Positions 45,450 to 56,743 of a stretch of DNA of 64,000 bases are shown piece by piece. The notes beneath the pieces are model-generated. The model had not been told where the DNA came from. It saw only the letters and a list, made by a program, of their open reading frames with translations, and did no database searches. The DNA is from Orobanche coerulescens. Its lineage: Eukaryota > Streptophyta > Magnoliopsida > Lamiales > Orobanchaceae. How positions within the stretch are numbered: the first letter of the stretch is position 1; each line of letters begins with the position of its first letter. The stretch covers positions 34,859,501 to 34,923,500 of the forward strand of contig CM065804.1 of the NCBI GenBank assembly GCA_033398695.1, read 5' to 3'. The position numbers and the translations under genes were made by a program.

Positions 45450-46214
45450 AAGACCGAAAAGTTTGTTTGGACGGATGAGAGACAACAGAGCTTCGATGAA
45501 CTAAAGAGACGTTTGACTTCAGCTCCAATATTAACTTTACCGCATGGTAGCGAGGGCTTTGCAGTCTACAGTGATGCTTCGGGTCAAGGCCTGGGCTGTG
45601 TTCTTATGCAGCAGGATAAGACAATAGCTTTTGCGTCACGACAACTAAAGCCTTACGAGATGAATTATCCTACTCACGATTTAGAATTGGCCGCAATTGT
45701 CTTCACACTCAAGATTTGGCGGCATTATTTGTATGGTTCACCGTGCCGGATTTATACCGATCACAAGAGCCTGAAGTATATTTTCAGCCAGAAGGAGATG
45801 AATATGAGACAGAGACGTTGGCTAGAGTTGATAAAGGATTATGATCTGGAAATTCTTTACCACCCCGGGAAAGCCAATGTCGTTGCGGATGCTTTGAGCC
45901 GCAAATCGGCATCGCTTCAAATGCTCGAGGTTCTTACGTCCCAGACGAAAATTCGTCAAGATCTAATTGATCAAGGGATAGAAATTTGGCTTCAACGAGT
46001 ACAGGGACAGTTGTGTACTCTCGAAATTACTTCGTCCTTAGTTGACGACATCAAAGGGAAGCAGTGGAGTGACCCGATGATTTCTCAACTGAAGGAAGAT
46101 GTGATTAAAGGAAAAGCTCCTGGCTTTATGGTACATGAGGATAGTATTATGAGATTTCAGGGCAGACTTTGTATTCCGAACAATTTAGAGTTGAGACAGA
46201 GAATCCTCCGATAA
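45450..46214 (+). pseudogene. F: RNase H and linker
   Basis: After the TAG the frame continues [20 protein letters not shown], then [20 protein letters not shown] (first RNase H Asp present), [60 protein letters not shown]. It ends at TAA 46212 in the LRQRILR(E)AHATPYS segment, where Glu is expected. Confidence 0.9.
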
Positions 46215-47460
46215 GCCCATGCTACGCCTTACTCAATCCACCCCGGGACGAGTAAGATGTACAAGGACTTGAAGCGAAATTTTTGGTGGAATAACATGAA
46301 GAAGGATGTTACGGAGTTTGTACTACGGTGCTTGACGTGTCAACAAGTCAAGATCGAACATCAACGACCGGCAGGGTTGTTGAAACCACTTCCCATTCCC
46401 GAGTGGAAGTGGGAAGATATCTCAATGGATTTTATCATCGGCATCTGAGAACTGGACCGGAATGAATATGATTTGGGTAATTGTCGATCGATTGACCAAG
46501 TCGCACACTTCTTGGGTATTAAGGATACTTGGGGACCGGATAGATTGGCTCGAACCTTTATCGGCGAGATCGTGAGGTTACACGGTGCCCCCAAGACCAT
46601 TGTTTGATCGAGACGGCCGTTTCGTATCGCATTTTGGCGAGCCGTTCATCGTGCTCGAGTGCGAGTTGAGATTGAGCACTTCCTTTCATCCTCAGTCGGA
46701 CGGTCAGACAGAGAGGACGATTCAGACGTTGGAGGATATGTTGCGGGCTTGTGCCTTAGACTGGAGTAATGATTGGGAGCTTCACTTGCCGTTGATCGAG
46801 TTTGCTTACAATAATAGTTGGCATGCGTCGATCAAAATGGCACCCTTCGAGGCACTCTATGGTAGGCGATGTAGGTCGCCATTATGTTGGGACGAGGCTT
46901 CTGAGCTAGTTGGGACGGAACCGGATATGTTGTTGGAGACCAAGGAAAAGATTTCTATTATCCGAGATCGATTACTGACTGCCCAGAGTCATCAGAAATA
47001 TTACGCTGATACTCGTCGTCGACCCTTGGAGTTTGAAGTGGGGGATCATGTCTTGCTCAAAGTATCGCCGACCAGAGGAGTTTTCCGCTTAGGGAAAAAG
47101 GGGAAACTCAGTCCAAGGTATATCGGACCTTTCGAGATTTTGGACAGAGTTGGAGATTTAGCTTATCGCTTGGCGTTACCTCCAGCTTTGAGTCACGTCC
47201 ATGGTGTTTTTCATGTGTCCCAGTTGAGGAAGTACGTACCGGATCCGAGCCACATTATCGACTACAGTGAGATTGACGTAGCCGAGGATATTACCTTTCC
47301 GGAGAAACCCGTGAAGATTCTTGAGCGCCGTGAGAAACAACTTCGGCATAAGACCATTCCACTGGTTAAAGTGCAATGGTCGAGGCATGGAGTCGAGGAG
47401 GCGACTTGGGAGACGGAAGAGAAGATGCGGGTGGAATACCCCGAACTATTTATTCCTTAA
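46215..47460 (+). pseudogene. F: integrase, frameshifted in the core
   Basis: 46215-46448: zinc-binding block (CLTCQQVKIEHQRPAGLLKP) and MDFI with the first Asp. 46440-46660: at least three short indels disturb the VIVDRLTKSAHFLGI and SDRDGRF parts; the second Asp region reads LFDRDGRFVSHFGEPF. 46585-47460: FHPQSDGQTERTIQTLEDML (Glu), EALYGRRCRSPLCWDEASEL, KVSPTRGVFRLGKKGKLSPR, FHVSQLRKYVPDPSHIIDYS and the chromodomain-like [27 protein letters not shown], stop, then polypurine tract. Confidence 0.9.
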
Positions 47461-47495
47461 GTTTCGGGACGAAACTTCTTTTTAGAGGGGGAGAA

Positions 47496-49463
47496 TGTAA
47501 TACCCAGTCGAAAGTCATGTCATTTCAAACCTTTTCATATTCTTCGAATCGTGATTTGTTGAGCGAACCCTTGTAATCATTGCATGGAACCACCGTTTTG
47601 GGGTTTCCGTACTTCTATTTTCGTGTTATTGTTGCCCAGACATTGAATCCTATTACTTTTATTCTCTTCCCGGGCCATTTTCCATCATTTTAGGACCCCA
47701 AGGGGGTGTGAGCCGCGGCACAAGGAGCGTGCGCCGCGGCACACCCATTTTCTAAACCTGGCCGAGCGGATCGTCTGGGTGCCGCGGCTGCACGCCCAGT
47801 GCCGCGGCTGCTGACGAGTCGGTGCGCACACACCTAGTGAGCCGCGGCACACTTGTGTTGCATCCTCAGCCAAAACCTTTGTGCCGGTGCCGCGCACACT
47901 GGCTGAGCCATGCACACTGCCGAAACCTGGGAACAATTTTTAGGTCTGTGCCGCGGCACACCTGGGCTGAGCCGCGGCACACAATGCGGTCAACTGCATA
48001 ATTCGGCTTTTTAAGCGAGATTTCCGCTCATTTCCTCCATTTCCTTCTTCCACCTGCGAGAGAGAGTTTTAGGGAGGAGTTTTCTCACACCTATCACTTG
48101 TGTGTTGGAGATTTACCACTTTCACTCGGTTGGGAAGCCCGAATAGTCGATCTAACACGTATTCCTTGGATCATAGAGCTTGGATATTCAAGAGGTAATT
48201 TCTTCGACATCTTGACTTCTCGATTTTGTGTGGGTATTGACGTTTTGGATGATTAAATCATGGTGTATGGTGTGATATATGCGTGATTATGGACATGTTT
48301 GAGTATTCATCGGATTATTGAAAGATTATTCAAGAACACTTTGAATTTTGTGTTGGATTTTGGGGGTTTTCGTAGATTCGTCCGTTTTATCCGATTGAAG
48401 CTTGAGAACCTTGAGATTTTGATATCTCTATACCGTATGAGTGTTTTCTTCCGATTTTACGGGTTGGATTGTGCCGTTTTCGGACTTGTGGGAGTTTGGG
48501 CGATTTCCCAACCTTTAGTTATTCACCCGTATATTTTCTTGAATCGTAGACGAGTTTCGGGAGTCTCTTCGTGTAATTTGAGTATGGATAATTAATTGTC
48601 ATATTCCTTGCGAATCGTTTAGGTGCCGGAAGCGCGTTCTCGGACCTACCGAACTCATACCTTTCCTCCGTTCGATTTCTCGATGTCTCAAAGGCAACTA
48701 TACATTTATGATTGTACGTTCTCGACTTTGAAAGTAAGAAATATTGATGGCATATCATGAACGAACCATTTTTACGGCATTCATAGATATATTGTTGGCA
48801 TGTAATGAACGAACTGTTTTGACGGCATTCCTACATGTATCAGCGTATGAGGTGAACGAACCGTTTCTACGGCATTCACATACGTAACGGCGTATGAGGT
48901 GAACGAACCGTTTCTACGGCATTCACATACGTCTTATGAGATTTTAGTTATTCCGGAATACTAGTCTTGAATTGATGAATTGACGGTTACATTTACTTTA
49001 TTGTCGAGGAGTATTGTGTTTCATATTGATATACTTGCACTAGCTATTCGACGGCTAACCCCTTTACGGGGGAAATACGTTTCATGTATTTCGAGTTCAG
49101 GAGGTCGGACAGCGGTGTATCGGGTCGGCACGAAGATGGTGGGCAAGTGTGATACTGTGTCTTTCTTCCAGTTATGTTTGGAGTTTCCCGTTCAGTGTTG
49201 TTGTACTGGATTGGCTTTTGAATACTCGAGTATTGTTTTCCCTTTTCCTTGATGTTCCGGCCTGTGTTTGCCGAAGTATTGATTCGAGTTGTGATGTTTA
49301 TAAATACATTGGTTATGTTTCGAATACCTTTGTATTGTTTTTCATTCCATTGTGAGTAGACCTTATCGGTCAAATTTTATGGTTCCACGTATGTTTAGCC
49401 TTGTGGGTCCCACGGCGGGGCTTACGGCGCTGTAATATCCCTGAATAACTTGGGGGTGTTACA
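47496..49463 (+). repeat. Element F 3' LTR
   Basis: As the 5' LTR, but the array (47708-47985) carries many small indels, the GC donor reads GCAACT (48691) and the acceptor region reads TTTCGAG (about 49090). Confidence 0.9.
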
Positions 49464-50492
49464 GAGGTCTAGTATGCTCAATCCCCCTAGACGTGATCCT
49501 CTCCTCCGGTCTCGGAAGAGCACCCCCATCTACAAGCCGATCGTCATCCTTGAGGTATGCAAAGTATATCCACCCACGATTTCTCGTGCGTAGATACCTC
49601 ATCGTCCGTATAGTCCCCTCGGTGACTAAGCTCCCCCTAGGAATAGGAACCCATGAACCCCAGATAAATCAACTCCTGCATTCTCAAATATTGCTGTTAA
49701 GATTGACCCAAACGGCATTCCAGATTTTCTTTGGCGATCAACTTTCGCGTAACTCTTTTTGTGGAAAATTTGTCCTTTTTCCACGAACCATTTGAGCACA
49801 ATAAACGCAAAGTTGACTTGATGATCTTGCCACACATGATAAATGATCTCCATATCGATATTCACCAACCGATGTTGAGCATTCACTTTTGGCATTAGAC
49901 ATCGGGTAATGGCATCATGAAGCAAGCGGATGTTTATCCCAAAGTCATTGTTCTCAAAACGCCCGAAATGAACATCTAGAACGGCTTTTCTTAACAAAAA
50001 ATCTCGCACTTCACTTTCATGGACATTATGATTTTCATCACTATACATAGAATAGTCAACGACTTCATCGGGATCCGCAAACACACCTTTACAAGAAAAT
50101 CCCTCATTTGGGAGACCAAAAATTTCCGAAAGTTTTTCGGCATCAAAAGATATAGGCTTGCCACGGACAAGAGAGTTAACCACAGCAAATCCATCGGAAT
50201 CATACGTGACAAAATTTTTTGCATAAAACTCTTTCACACAGTCCACATATATCGGACGAGCAAGGCTAACAAAACGATTTATTCCAAGCATATCGAAGAA
50301 TTCTTCGATAGCAACACCTACCGAATTCAGGGATTCGAAATCAAAATGGTGACTTGGAGTTACCTCTTCGTTAATAAGGATTTCGTTGAAAATTTTGATA
50401 GCTTGAGCGTTCCGAAAGGTTGGTTTGCCGGAAGCCGAGGAAGACGGTTGAGAGATTTCTCCTCTTCGCTTCTTTCCGGTTCTGGATGCCAT
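49464..50492 (-). pseudogene. Copia ORF3, N-terminal part: plant transposon-like domain
   Basis: Start taken as the ATG at 50492 (MASRTGKKRRGEISQPSSSA), since the next upstream ATG (50639) lies before the TATA box. About 280 residues follow, including FFDMLGINRFVSLARPIYVD, CVKEFYAKNFVTYDSDGFAV, VRGKPISFDAEKLSEIFGLP. I recognise the plan of the plant family annotated as 'putative plant transposon protein', of unknown function. A one-base indel near 49645 shifts the frame; the other frame continues (GSLVTEGTIRTMRYLRTRNR) to 49464 and across F to 40415, about 400 residues in all. Lies in sense behind pol. Confidence 0.7.
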
Positions 50493-50617
50493 CTTGAGTG
50501 AATCGGCCGACAAAGTGAAGGTTGATGGATGAAATTGAAGTTTCGGTCGATTTTGTAGAGAGTTCTTCGCCGTCGATTTTAGGGATTGAAGTGAAATGAA
50601 AGAAGACGGTCGAAATG

Positions 50618-50805
50618 GGTTTATAAGTATTAGTGTCAAAGGCAGATTACGTACGTTATACCTTCTCTGTAACGTACGTAGCGTGAAAACATGAACTCTC
50701 TTGACTAAATCCTGCGATTTGTTACGTACGTAACATACAATCCTGTAACATATGTAAGGTCCTATTACGTACGTAATGGACCGCCCTTAACGTCCGTAAG
50801 CTGGA
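50618..50805 (-). promoter_or_regulatory. Copia internal promoter for ORF3
   Basis: TTACGTACGTTA-type palindromes (50647, 50670, 50721, 50764, with weaker ones at 50746 and 50787) are followed on the minus strand by CTTATAAAC (50626-50618). ORF3 ATG is about 125 nt downstream. Same order as in the LTR promoters. Confidence 0.65.
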
Positions 50806-50892
50806 CCAAATGAACAGTCTTTTCCTTTCTATGATGTCCTGATTTAAATGACCATTTAATGTAACTATGATGAGTATGCAACATTAAAAATG

Positions 50893-53800
50893 ATCAACAT
50901 GTCCCATTCCTAAATTTATGCGAATAAAATTGAAAGCCTCTTCGGTTAATGGTTTTGTAAAAATACTGCCAATTGTTCATTAGTACCAACAAATTGGAGA
51001 CGAACATTCCCGTTTTGAACATGGTCACGAATAAAATGGTGATGAATTTCTATGTGTTTTGTCCTACTATGCAAAATGGGGTTTTTGATTAAATTAATGG
51101 CACTCGTATTGTCACAAAAAATAGGAGTATTTTTAAGTTCGATGCCATAATCAAGTAATTGATTTTTGATCGAAAGGACTTGTGCACATGCACTTCCCGC
51201 AGTCACATATTCTGCTTCAGCTGTGGAAGTAGCGACACTAGTCTGTTTCTTACTCCCCCATGAAATTAAACACGAGCTCATAAAATGACAAGTTCTGGTG
51301 GTGCTTTTTCTATCAATTTTACATCCACCGAAGTCGGCATCACTATATGCAAAAAGTTGAAAATCAATGCTAGAAGGATACCACAGGCCTAAACCAGCAG
51401 TATAGTTTAAATATCGAAAAATCCTTTTGCATGCAATGAGATGAGATTCTTTAGGATTTGCTTGAAAGCGAGCACATAGACAAGTAGCAAACATTATATC
51501 GGGTCTAGATGCAGTTAAGTAAAGTAAAGAGCCGATCATACCTCGATACTATTTTTGGTCAACAGATTTACCTTTTTCATCTTTGTCGAGTTTAAGAGTG
51601 GAAGACATAGGAGTGGATATTTCTTTAAAATCTTCCATCTTAAATTTCTTTAGGAGCTCATTGACGTACTTGGATTGGTGAATGAATATTCCGTCATTGA
51701 GTTGCCTAATTTGGAGTCCGAGAAAGTTTTTCAACTCTCCCATCATACTCATTTCGAACTCTCCCTTCATAAGATTTTAAAATTCTTTGGACAGAGATTC
51801 GTTAGTTGCACCAAAAACAATATCATCCACATAAATTTGACAAATTAGCATATCATCACTTAAAACCTTAATGAATAGGGTATTATCAACATTACCTCTT
51901 TTATACCCATTTGTAATAAGAAAAGAGCTTAAACGATCATACCATGCTCTCGGAGCTTGTTTTAATCCATAGAGAGCTTTATGGAGCTTGTACACATGAT
52001 CAGGATGATCATAATCTTCAAAACCCGACGGTTGCTTGACATACACTTTCTCCTGGATGATTCCATTTAGGAACGCACTCTTTACATCCATTTGATGGAG
52101 TTTGATCTTCTTGAATGCGGCAAAAGCACAGAGAAGACGAATAGCTTCAAGACGAGCAACAGGAGCGAACGTTTCTTCATAATCCAAGCCTTCTTCTTGA
52201 TTATAACCTTGGGCGACCAACCTCGATTTATTTTTAATTGGGAGACCATCATCATCGGTTTTGATTTTATGAACACATTTGGTTCCAATGATTGATTTGT
52301 CTACCGGTGCCGGAACTAATTCCCAAACATTATTTCTTTCGAATTGGTTTAGCTCTTCTTGCATAGCAATAGCCCAATTCTCATCATTTATGGCCTCATC
52401 GATATTATTTGGTTCTGTAAGAGAAATAAATGCAATATTATTAATACAATCATTTATATTCCTCCTAGTTCGTACACCTTCATCGATTTTTCCGAGAATT
52501 TGTTCCATCGGATGGTCTTTCACATTTGCCCAATCTTTAGGAAGGTTGTAAGTATTTTCCTCCTGCTTGTTCGAGCTTATGTCGAGCTTCTCCAACTCCT
52601 TTGATACATCGGATACTTCGTTAGCTGGAACCATACCTGCATCATCATCAAAAACAACCTTTCTCGGGGGTAAAAGTGTATCATCTAATTTTACATGAAT
52701 AGATTCTTCTACCGAGCCTCTTCTACAATTAAATACACGATACGCTTTACTATTAGTAGAATAACCAAGAAATATTCCAATATCTGATTTTGAATCGAAT
52801 TTACCCAAATTATCCTCACCATTATTATGAATAAACACTTTACAGCAAAATGGATGAAAATAAGATAAATTGGGCTTTTTACCTTTAAAAATCTCATAGG
52901 GAGTCATCATTTTGTTTCTCCTGAGATGGACACGATTAATAACATAACAAGCGGTGTTAACGGCTTCGGCCCAAAAATATTTAGGAAGACCATACTCATT
53001 GAGCATTGTCCAGCTCATTTCTTCTAGAGAGCGATTCTTCCTCTCAACAACTCCATTTTGTTGGGGTGTCCGAGGTTCCGAAAAGTTGTGCCCAATACCA
53101 TATTTATCGCACCAATCTTCAAAGAGATTAGAATCAAATTCTCCACCATGATCGGTTCATATGGCGATAACTGGTAATTCTTTTTCCTTCTGGGTAACCT
53201 TACACCACTTAACAAACTCGTTAAAAGCATCATCTTTATTAGCTAAGAATTTTACCCAAGTAAATCTTGAAAAATCATCGACAATAACTAAAGTATAAAG
53301 TTTACCTGTTAGACTAGCATGTCGAGACGGACCAATTAAATCCATATGAATTAATTCAAGAATGCGACTAGTGGAAATTTCCATTTTTGGTTTAAACGAG
53401 CCTCTTACATGTTTACCTTTAATACAGGCCTCACAAATGCTGTCTTTTCTGAAATTTAATTTTGATAGACCACGAACAATATCATTTTTGGCCAATTTTG
53501 AAAGAAGTGGTAAAGAGGCATGTCCCAATTTTCGGTGCCAAATAACGGCATTTTCATCGTATGAAAGTAGACATTTTTCGTTGAAAGAAGATTCATCTTG
53601 GAGATCCACAATGTAAATATTTCCATAACGCAATCCAATAAAAACGATTTGGTCTTTTCTCATTGCCGTGCAATGCGTAATTTCAAAAATTAATTTAAGA
53701 CCGGTGTCACAAAGTTGGGAAACACTTAGAAGATTATGGCAAAGTCCATCAACAACTAGAACATTTTCAATAGTAGGTAAAGGTTTCTTACCAATTTTAC

Positions 53801-53940
53801 CTGTCCCTTTTATTTGGCCCTTTTTATTATCGCCAGAGGTAACACAACCACGATCTTCCTTTTTCAGCTCCGTGAAGAGATGTTCATTTCCACTCATGTG
53901 ATTTGAACATCCACTATCAACATACCATTTATTTGATAAT
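50893..53940 (-). pseudogene. Copia pol: protease, integrase, reverse transcriptase, RNase H
   Basis: One frame with three stops and one late frameshift. Protease WYVDSGCSNHMSG at about 53930 keeps its Asp. GAG-pre-integrase IWHRKLGHASLPLLSKLAKN, CEACIKGKHVRGSFKP. Integrase [24 protein letters not shown] (D, D, E). [60 protein letters not shown], active site [10 protein letters not shown]. RNase H YSDADFGGC, STAEAEYVTAGSAC. Stops: TGA 53157 (CGA expected), TAA 51777, TAG 51549. A one-base loss near 50959 shifts the final NEQLADIFTKPL. Confidence 0.93.
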
Positions 53941-55626
53941 GTTGTCTTCCTTGCTTGTACCTAAAAAAACAATTTTCTTCCGTTTTATAGGTACCCAGGC
54001 TAATTTGGGTCCTGAGGAGTTCGATACAAAAACTTGATTTTTAACAACGGTCCCTTTTGGTACCCAAATTTGCTTAGCCCTTATAGTACGTCTAGAATTA
54101 CGACAGTAAGTTTCGGTATGTCCAGGTTTTAAACATTTTGGACATGATGGAATTCCTGTTTTTAAAGTGTCCGAATCTTTCGTGGTAATTTCTAAGGACT
54201 TTTTCATTGGAAATGAATTATACCCAAGTCCTTGTTTTGAAAGAGAAAATTTTTGACCAAATAATAGTTGCTCGAATTTGTCATTACCACATGAGAATTT
54301 TCTAACATAAAGTTTTAATTCTTTCTGAGTTTTGTGCAATTCATCTCTCAGAATTTTCTCGGTTTCCAAACAATTCGTATGATCAAGCGAAACTTCCTTG
54401 TTCTTCATTAATTTAGCATTTTCATTTTCAAGGAGTTTTATTTTCTTTTTCAAATCTTTATTACTATTCCAGGCCTTTTCGTATTCATTATTTAGGGATT
54501 CAAAAGCATCAAGTAGTTCTTCATGAGAATCACTAACCTCGACTTCATCGTCACTGTCTTCGGATGCGCGGGCCATTAGAGCAAGATTGGTTTGGACTTG
54601 TGGTTCATCATCCTCGTCATCATCGCTCCATGTGGCGACATAAACTTCCTTCTTTTTGAACTTTTCGTGAGGTGGTTTTGATGAACTTATGGGAGCGGCA
54701 ACACGACAATCTTTCGCAAAATGGCCTGGAACGCCGCACCTTCGACAAGTGTTGTCAAACTTTTTGTTTTGAGGGAAGTGAGTCTTTTTGGATTCATCCC
54801 TTGATTCTTGCTTGATGTCTCTCCGGCGCCTTTGTAGAAGATTTTTGAATTTCTTTATGTTTTTGGCATAAAAGGCGGTTTCTTCGTCCTCTTCTTTGAT
54901 AGGTTCATCCTCTAGATCGCTTTCTTCTTTGGCTTTGAAGGCGATTGTTCTTTCTCTCTCTTTGGGTTTTGGTTTCGAACTTCGAGATTTAATGACAATC
55001 TCATAATTAATGAGAGATCCGATGAGAGCGCTGAATTCTATGGTATTGAGGTCTTTCGACTCCATGATAGCCGTAACAGTAGCGTCCCATTCTCTTGGTA
55101 GAGACCGAAGGATTTTCTTAGCTTTATCACTACTTGATATTGGTTTCCCGAATGAAGCTAGCCCATTAGTGATTGCCGAGAAACGGTCAAGCATAGTGGT
55201 AATGCTTTCTTCTTCTTTCATAGTGAAGAGTTCATAATCGTGAAGAAGCATATTGATTTTGGTTTCCTTAACTTGACTCGTACCTTTATGGGTGATCTCT
55301 AACATTTTCCAGATTTCTTTCTCCGTCTCGCAAGAAGAAATTCTATTGTGATCTTCTGGATTGAGAGCACAGTAAAGCAATTGAGTGGCTTTACTATTGA
55401 AGTGATCGTTCTTCCAGTCGGCATCGTCGTACTCTTCAAAACTTTTGAGAGAGCCATCCGTCTTCTTAGGAATGGTAGGTCCAAGGGCAATGACCTTCCA
55501 TATTTCAATGTCGTGAGCTCGGATGAAGATGGACATCTTCTTCTTCCATGTCATAAAGTTTGAACCATCGAAGAAGGGAAGGCGATTGAGAGCGTTGCCT
55601 TCAACGGAGGAGTGGATAAAGGCCAT
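53929..55626 (-). CDS. Copia gag, intact 565-residue frame
   Basis: MAFIHSSVEGNALNRLPFFD, FMTWKKKMSIFIRAHDIEIW, the UBN2-type gag domain (about 20-210), a basic/acidic linker, CCHC knuckle CRRCGVPGHFAKDC (294-307), a long coiled-coil-like region (about 365-440, KKKIKLLENENAKLMKN), and a second CCHC, CPKCLKPGHTETYC (495-508). The coiled coil is typical of Sirevirus gag. Ends TAA at 53929; protease starts in another frame overlapping the end, so pol would need frameshifting or a separate mechanism. Confidence 0.92.
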   Translation of the reverse strand: MAFIHSSVEGNALNRLPFFDGSNFMTWKKKMSIFIRAHDIEIWKVIALGPTIPKKTDGSLKSFEEYDDADWKNDHFNSKATQLLYCALNPEDHNRISSCETEKEIWKMLEITHKGTSQVKETKINMLLHDYELFTMKEEESITTMLDRFSAITNGLASFGKPISSSDKAKKILRSLPREWDATVTAIMESKDLNTIEFSALIGSLINYEIVIKSRSSKPKPKERERTIAFKAKEESDLEDEPIKEEDEETAFYAKNIKKFKNLLQRRRRDIKQESRDESKKTHFPQNKKFDNTCRRCGVPGHFAKDCRVAAPISSSKPPHEKFKKKEVYVATWSDDDEDDEPQVQTNLALMARASEDSDDEVEVSDSHEELLDAFESLNNEYEKAWNSNKDLKKKIKLLENENAKLMKNKEVSLDHTNCLETEKILRDELHKTQKELKLYVRKFSCGNDKFEQLLFGQKFSLSKQGLGYNSFPMKKSLEITTKDSDTLKTGIPSCPKCLKPGHTETYCRNSRRTIRAKQIWVPKGTVVKNQVFVSNSSGPKLAWVPIKRKKIVFLGTSKEDNIIK

Positions 55627-55689
55627 TTCTGGATTTTTTTTCTCTAGCGGGTGTTAATCTGGTGATAAAGAGACCGCTCCGATACCAAT

Positions 55690-56738
55690 TGTTAGATTGG
55701 TACCGCCACTAGAAGGGGGGTTGAATAGCGCAGATAAGAGTATTGAACTCTTTTTGAGCGGATGCAAAAATATCGGAGTAATTAAAATGCGGAAAAGAAA
55801 GAACACAAGAAATTGTTCGAGAGGTTCGGCTATTAACGAAGCCTACGTACCCTACCTAGTTTTATCGACTAGGACTTTTCTTAGAACTTAGAATTGCACT
55901 TTCTAGTTTAGTGCCAACTTCTTACAATTTCTTGATTTCCGGGCTCAGGAACAACCTCACTAAAACTCTCTTGTTTTTCTGGATACAAGATAACCTTTAC
56001 ACAAACAAATGCGAGTAGGAACTCGACTTTCACGATATATTGCTCTTTGATACAAGAATGAAAATTGGAAATTATTGAACAAATCTTCTCGTATCACAAT
56101 CTAGAATAAGTATATCTCTCAAAATGTTTGCTTGGAGTTGCTTGAGTATGCTTGTAGGCTCAGAATACTTGTGTGTCTTCTATCTCCTTGAAGTGAGCTA
56201 TTTATAGCCTTCTTGAGCTCATTTTCCCATTGGAGCAGTTTCACTGCTTACGTACGTTAGACGCTGTTGGTTACGTACGTTATGAACGTTACGTACGTTA
56301 TATGCTTCGAATAGCGGCCGTAACAAACAAAGCGAAGAATCGGGTTCGGAGATCTCGATAATATACGTTACGTGACGCATGCATCGTATGATTACGTACG
56401 TAATCTTCCAGTCAGAGATCCGTTGAGTGTAATGACTTGTTGTAACGGCTAATGACTTTTCCAACGGTCATAATATTTCAAACATTACGTACGTTAGATA
56501 AGGCTGGTTACGTACGTTACCTGTACAGAAAAAATTACGAAAACAATGAGTGTTACATACGTTATGATAGGCGGGTTACGTACGTTAACTGTACTGAAAA
56601 TCTTGCAAACAACTATGAATGTTACGTACGTTAAGATGGTTTGATTTACGTACGTTAAATGAAGGAAAAATATGTTTTAAGTAAATTTTGGTTTTAATAA
56701 CACATTATCAAAATTATCTAGAAAATATTGTTCCAACA
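55690..56738 (-). repeat. Copia 5' LTR
   Basis: TTACGTACGTTA array 56660-56250, CTATAAATAG at 56207-56198 (minus). The array differs from the 3' LTR most strongly between 56320 and 56390; flanking parts are nearly identical. Confidence 0.9.
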
Positions 56739-56743
56739 TCCAG

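Larger units (their letters stand above)
40593..49463 (+). mobile_element. Element F: Ty3/gypsy chromovirus, nearly complete
   Basis: 5' LTR 40593-42559 and 3' LTR 47496-49463 (1,967 and 1,968 bp), GAGGT duplication (40588-40592, 49464-49468). Primer site TGGTATCAGAGC at about 42565, polypurine tract TTTTTAGAGGGGGAGAA before 47496. One gag-pol frame runs 42804-47460, with stops at 43395, 45447 and 46212 and small indels in integrase. Outside the array the LTRs differ by roughly 1-1.5% by eye. The youngest complete gypsy element here. Confidence 0.92.
39162..56738 (-). mobile_element. Copia element (Sirevirus-like) with a third ORF
   Basis: LTRs 55690-56738 (5', 1,049 bp) and 39162-40198 (3', 1,037 bp), TGTTGG...CTAACA, with TCCAG duplication (39157-39161, 56739-56743). 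Primer site TTGGTATCGGAG lies just after the 5' LTR. A polypurine tract AAAAAGGGGGAGAT precedes the 3' LTR. Order on minus: gag, PR-INT-RT-RNase H, a separate promoter, ORF3. The EFEMSMMGELKNFLGLQI segment and long coiled-coil gag fit Sireviruses. It interrupts the D integrase and is itself interrupted by F. Confidence 0.9.

Noticed and set aside
50019..50501. 160-codon plus-strand frame opposite copia ORF3
   Set aside because: Overlaps the recognisable ORF3 on the other strand; composition is that of an antisense shadow.
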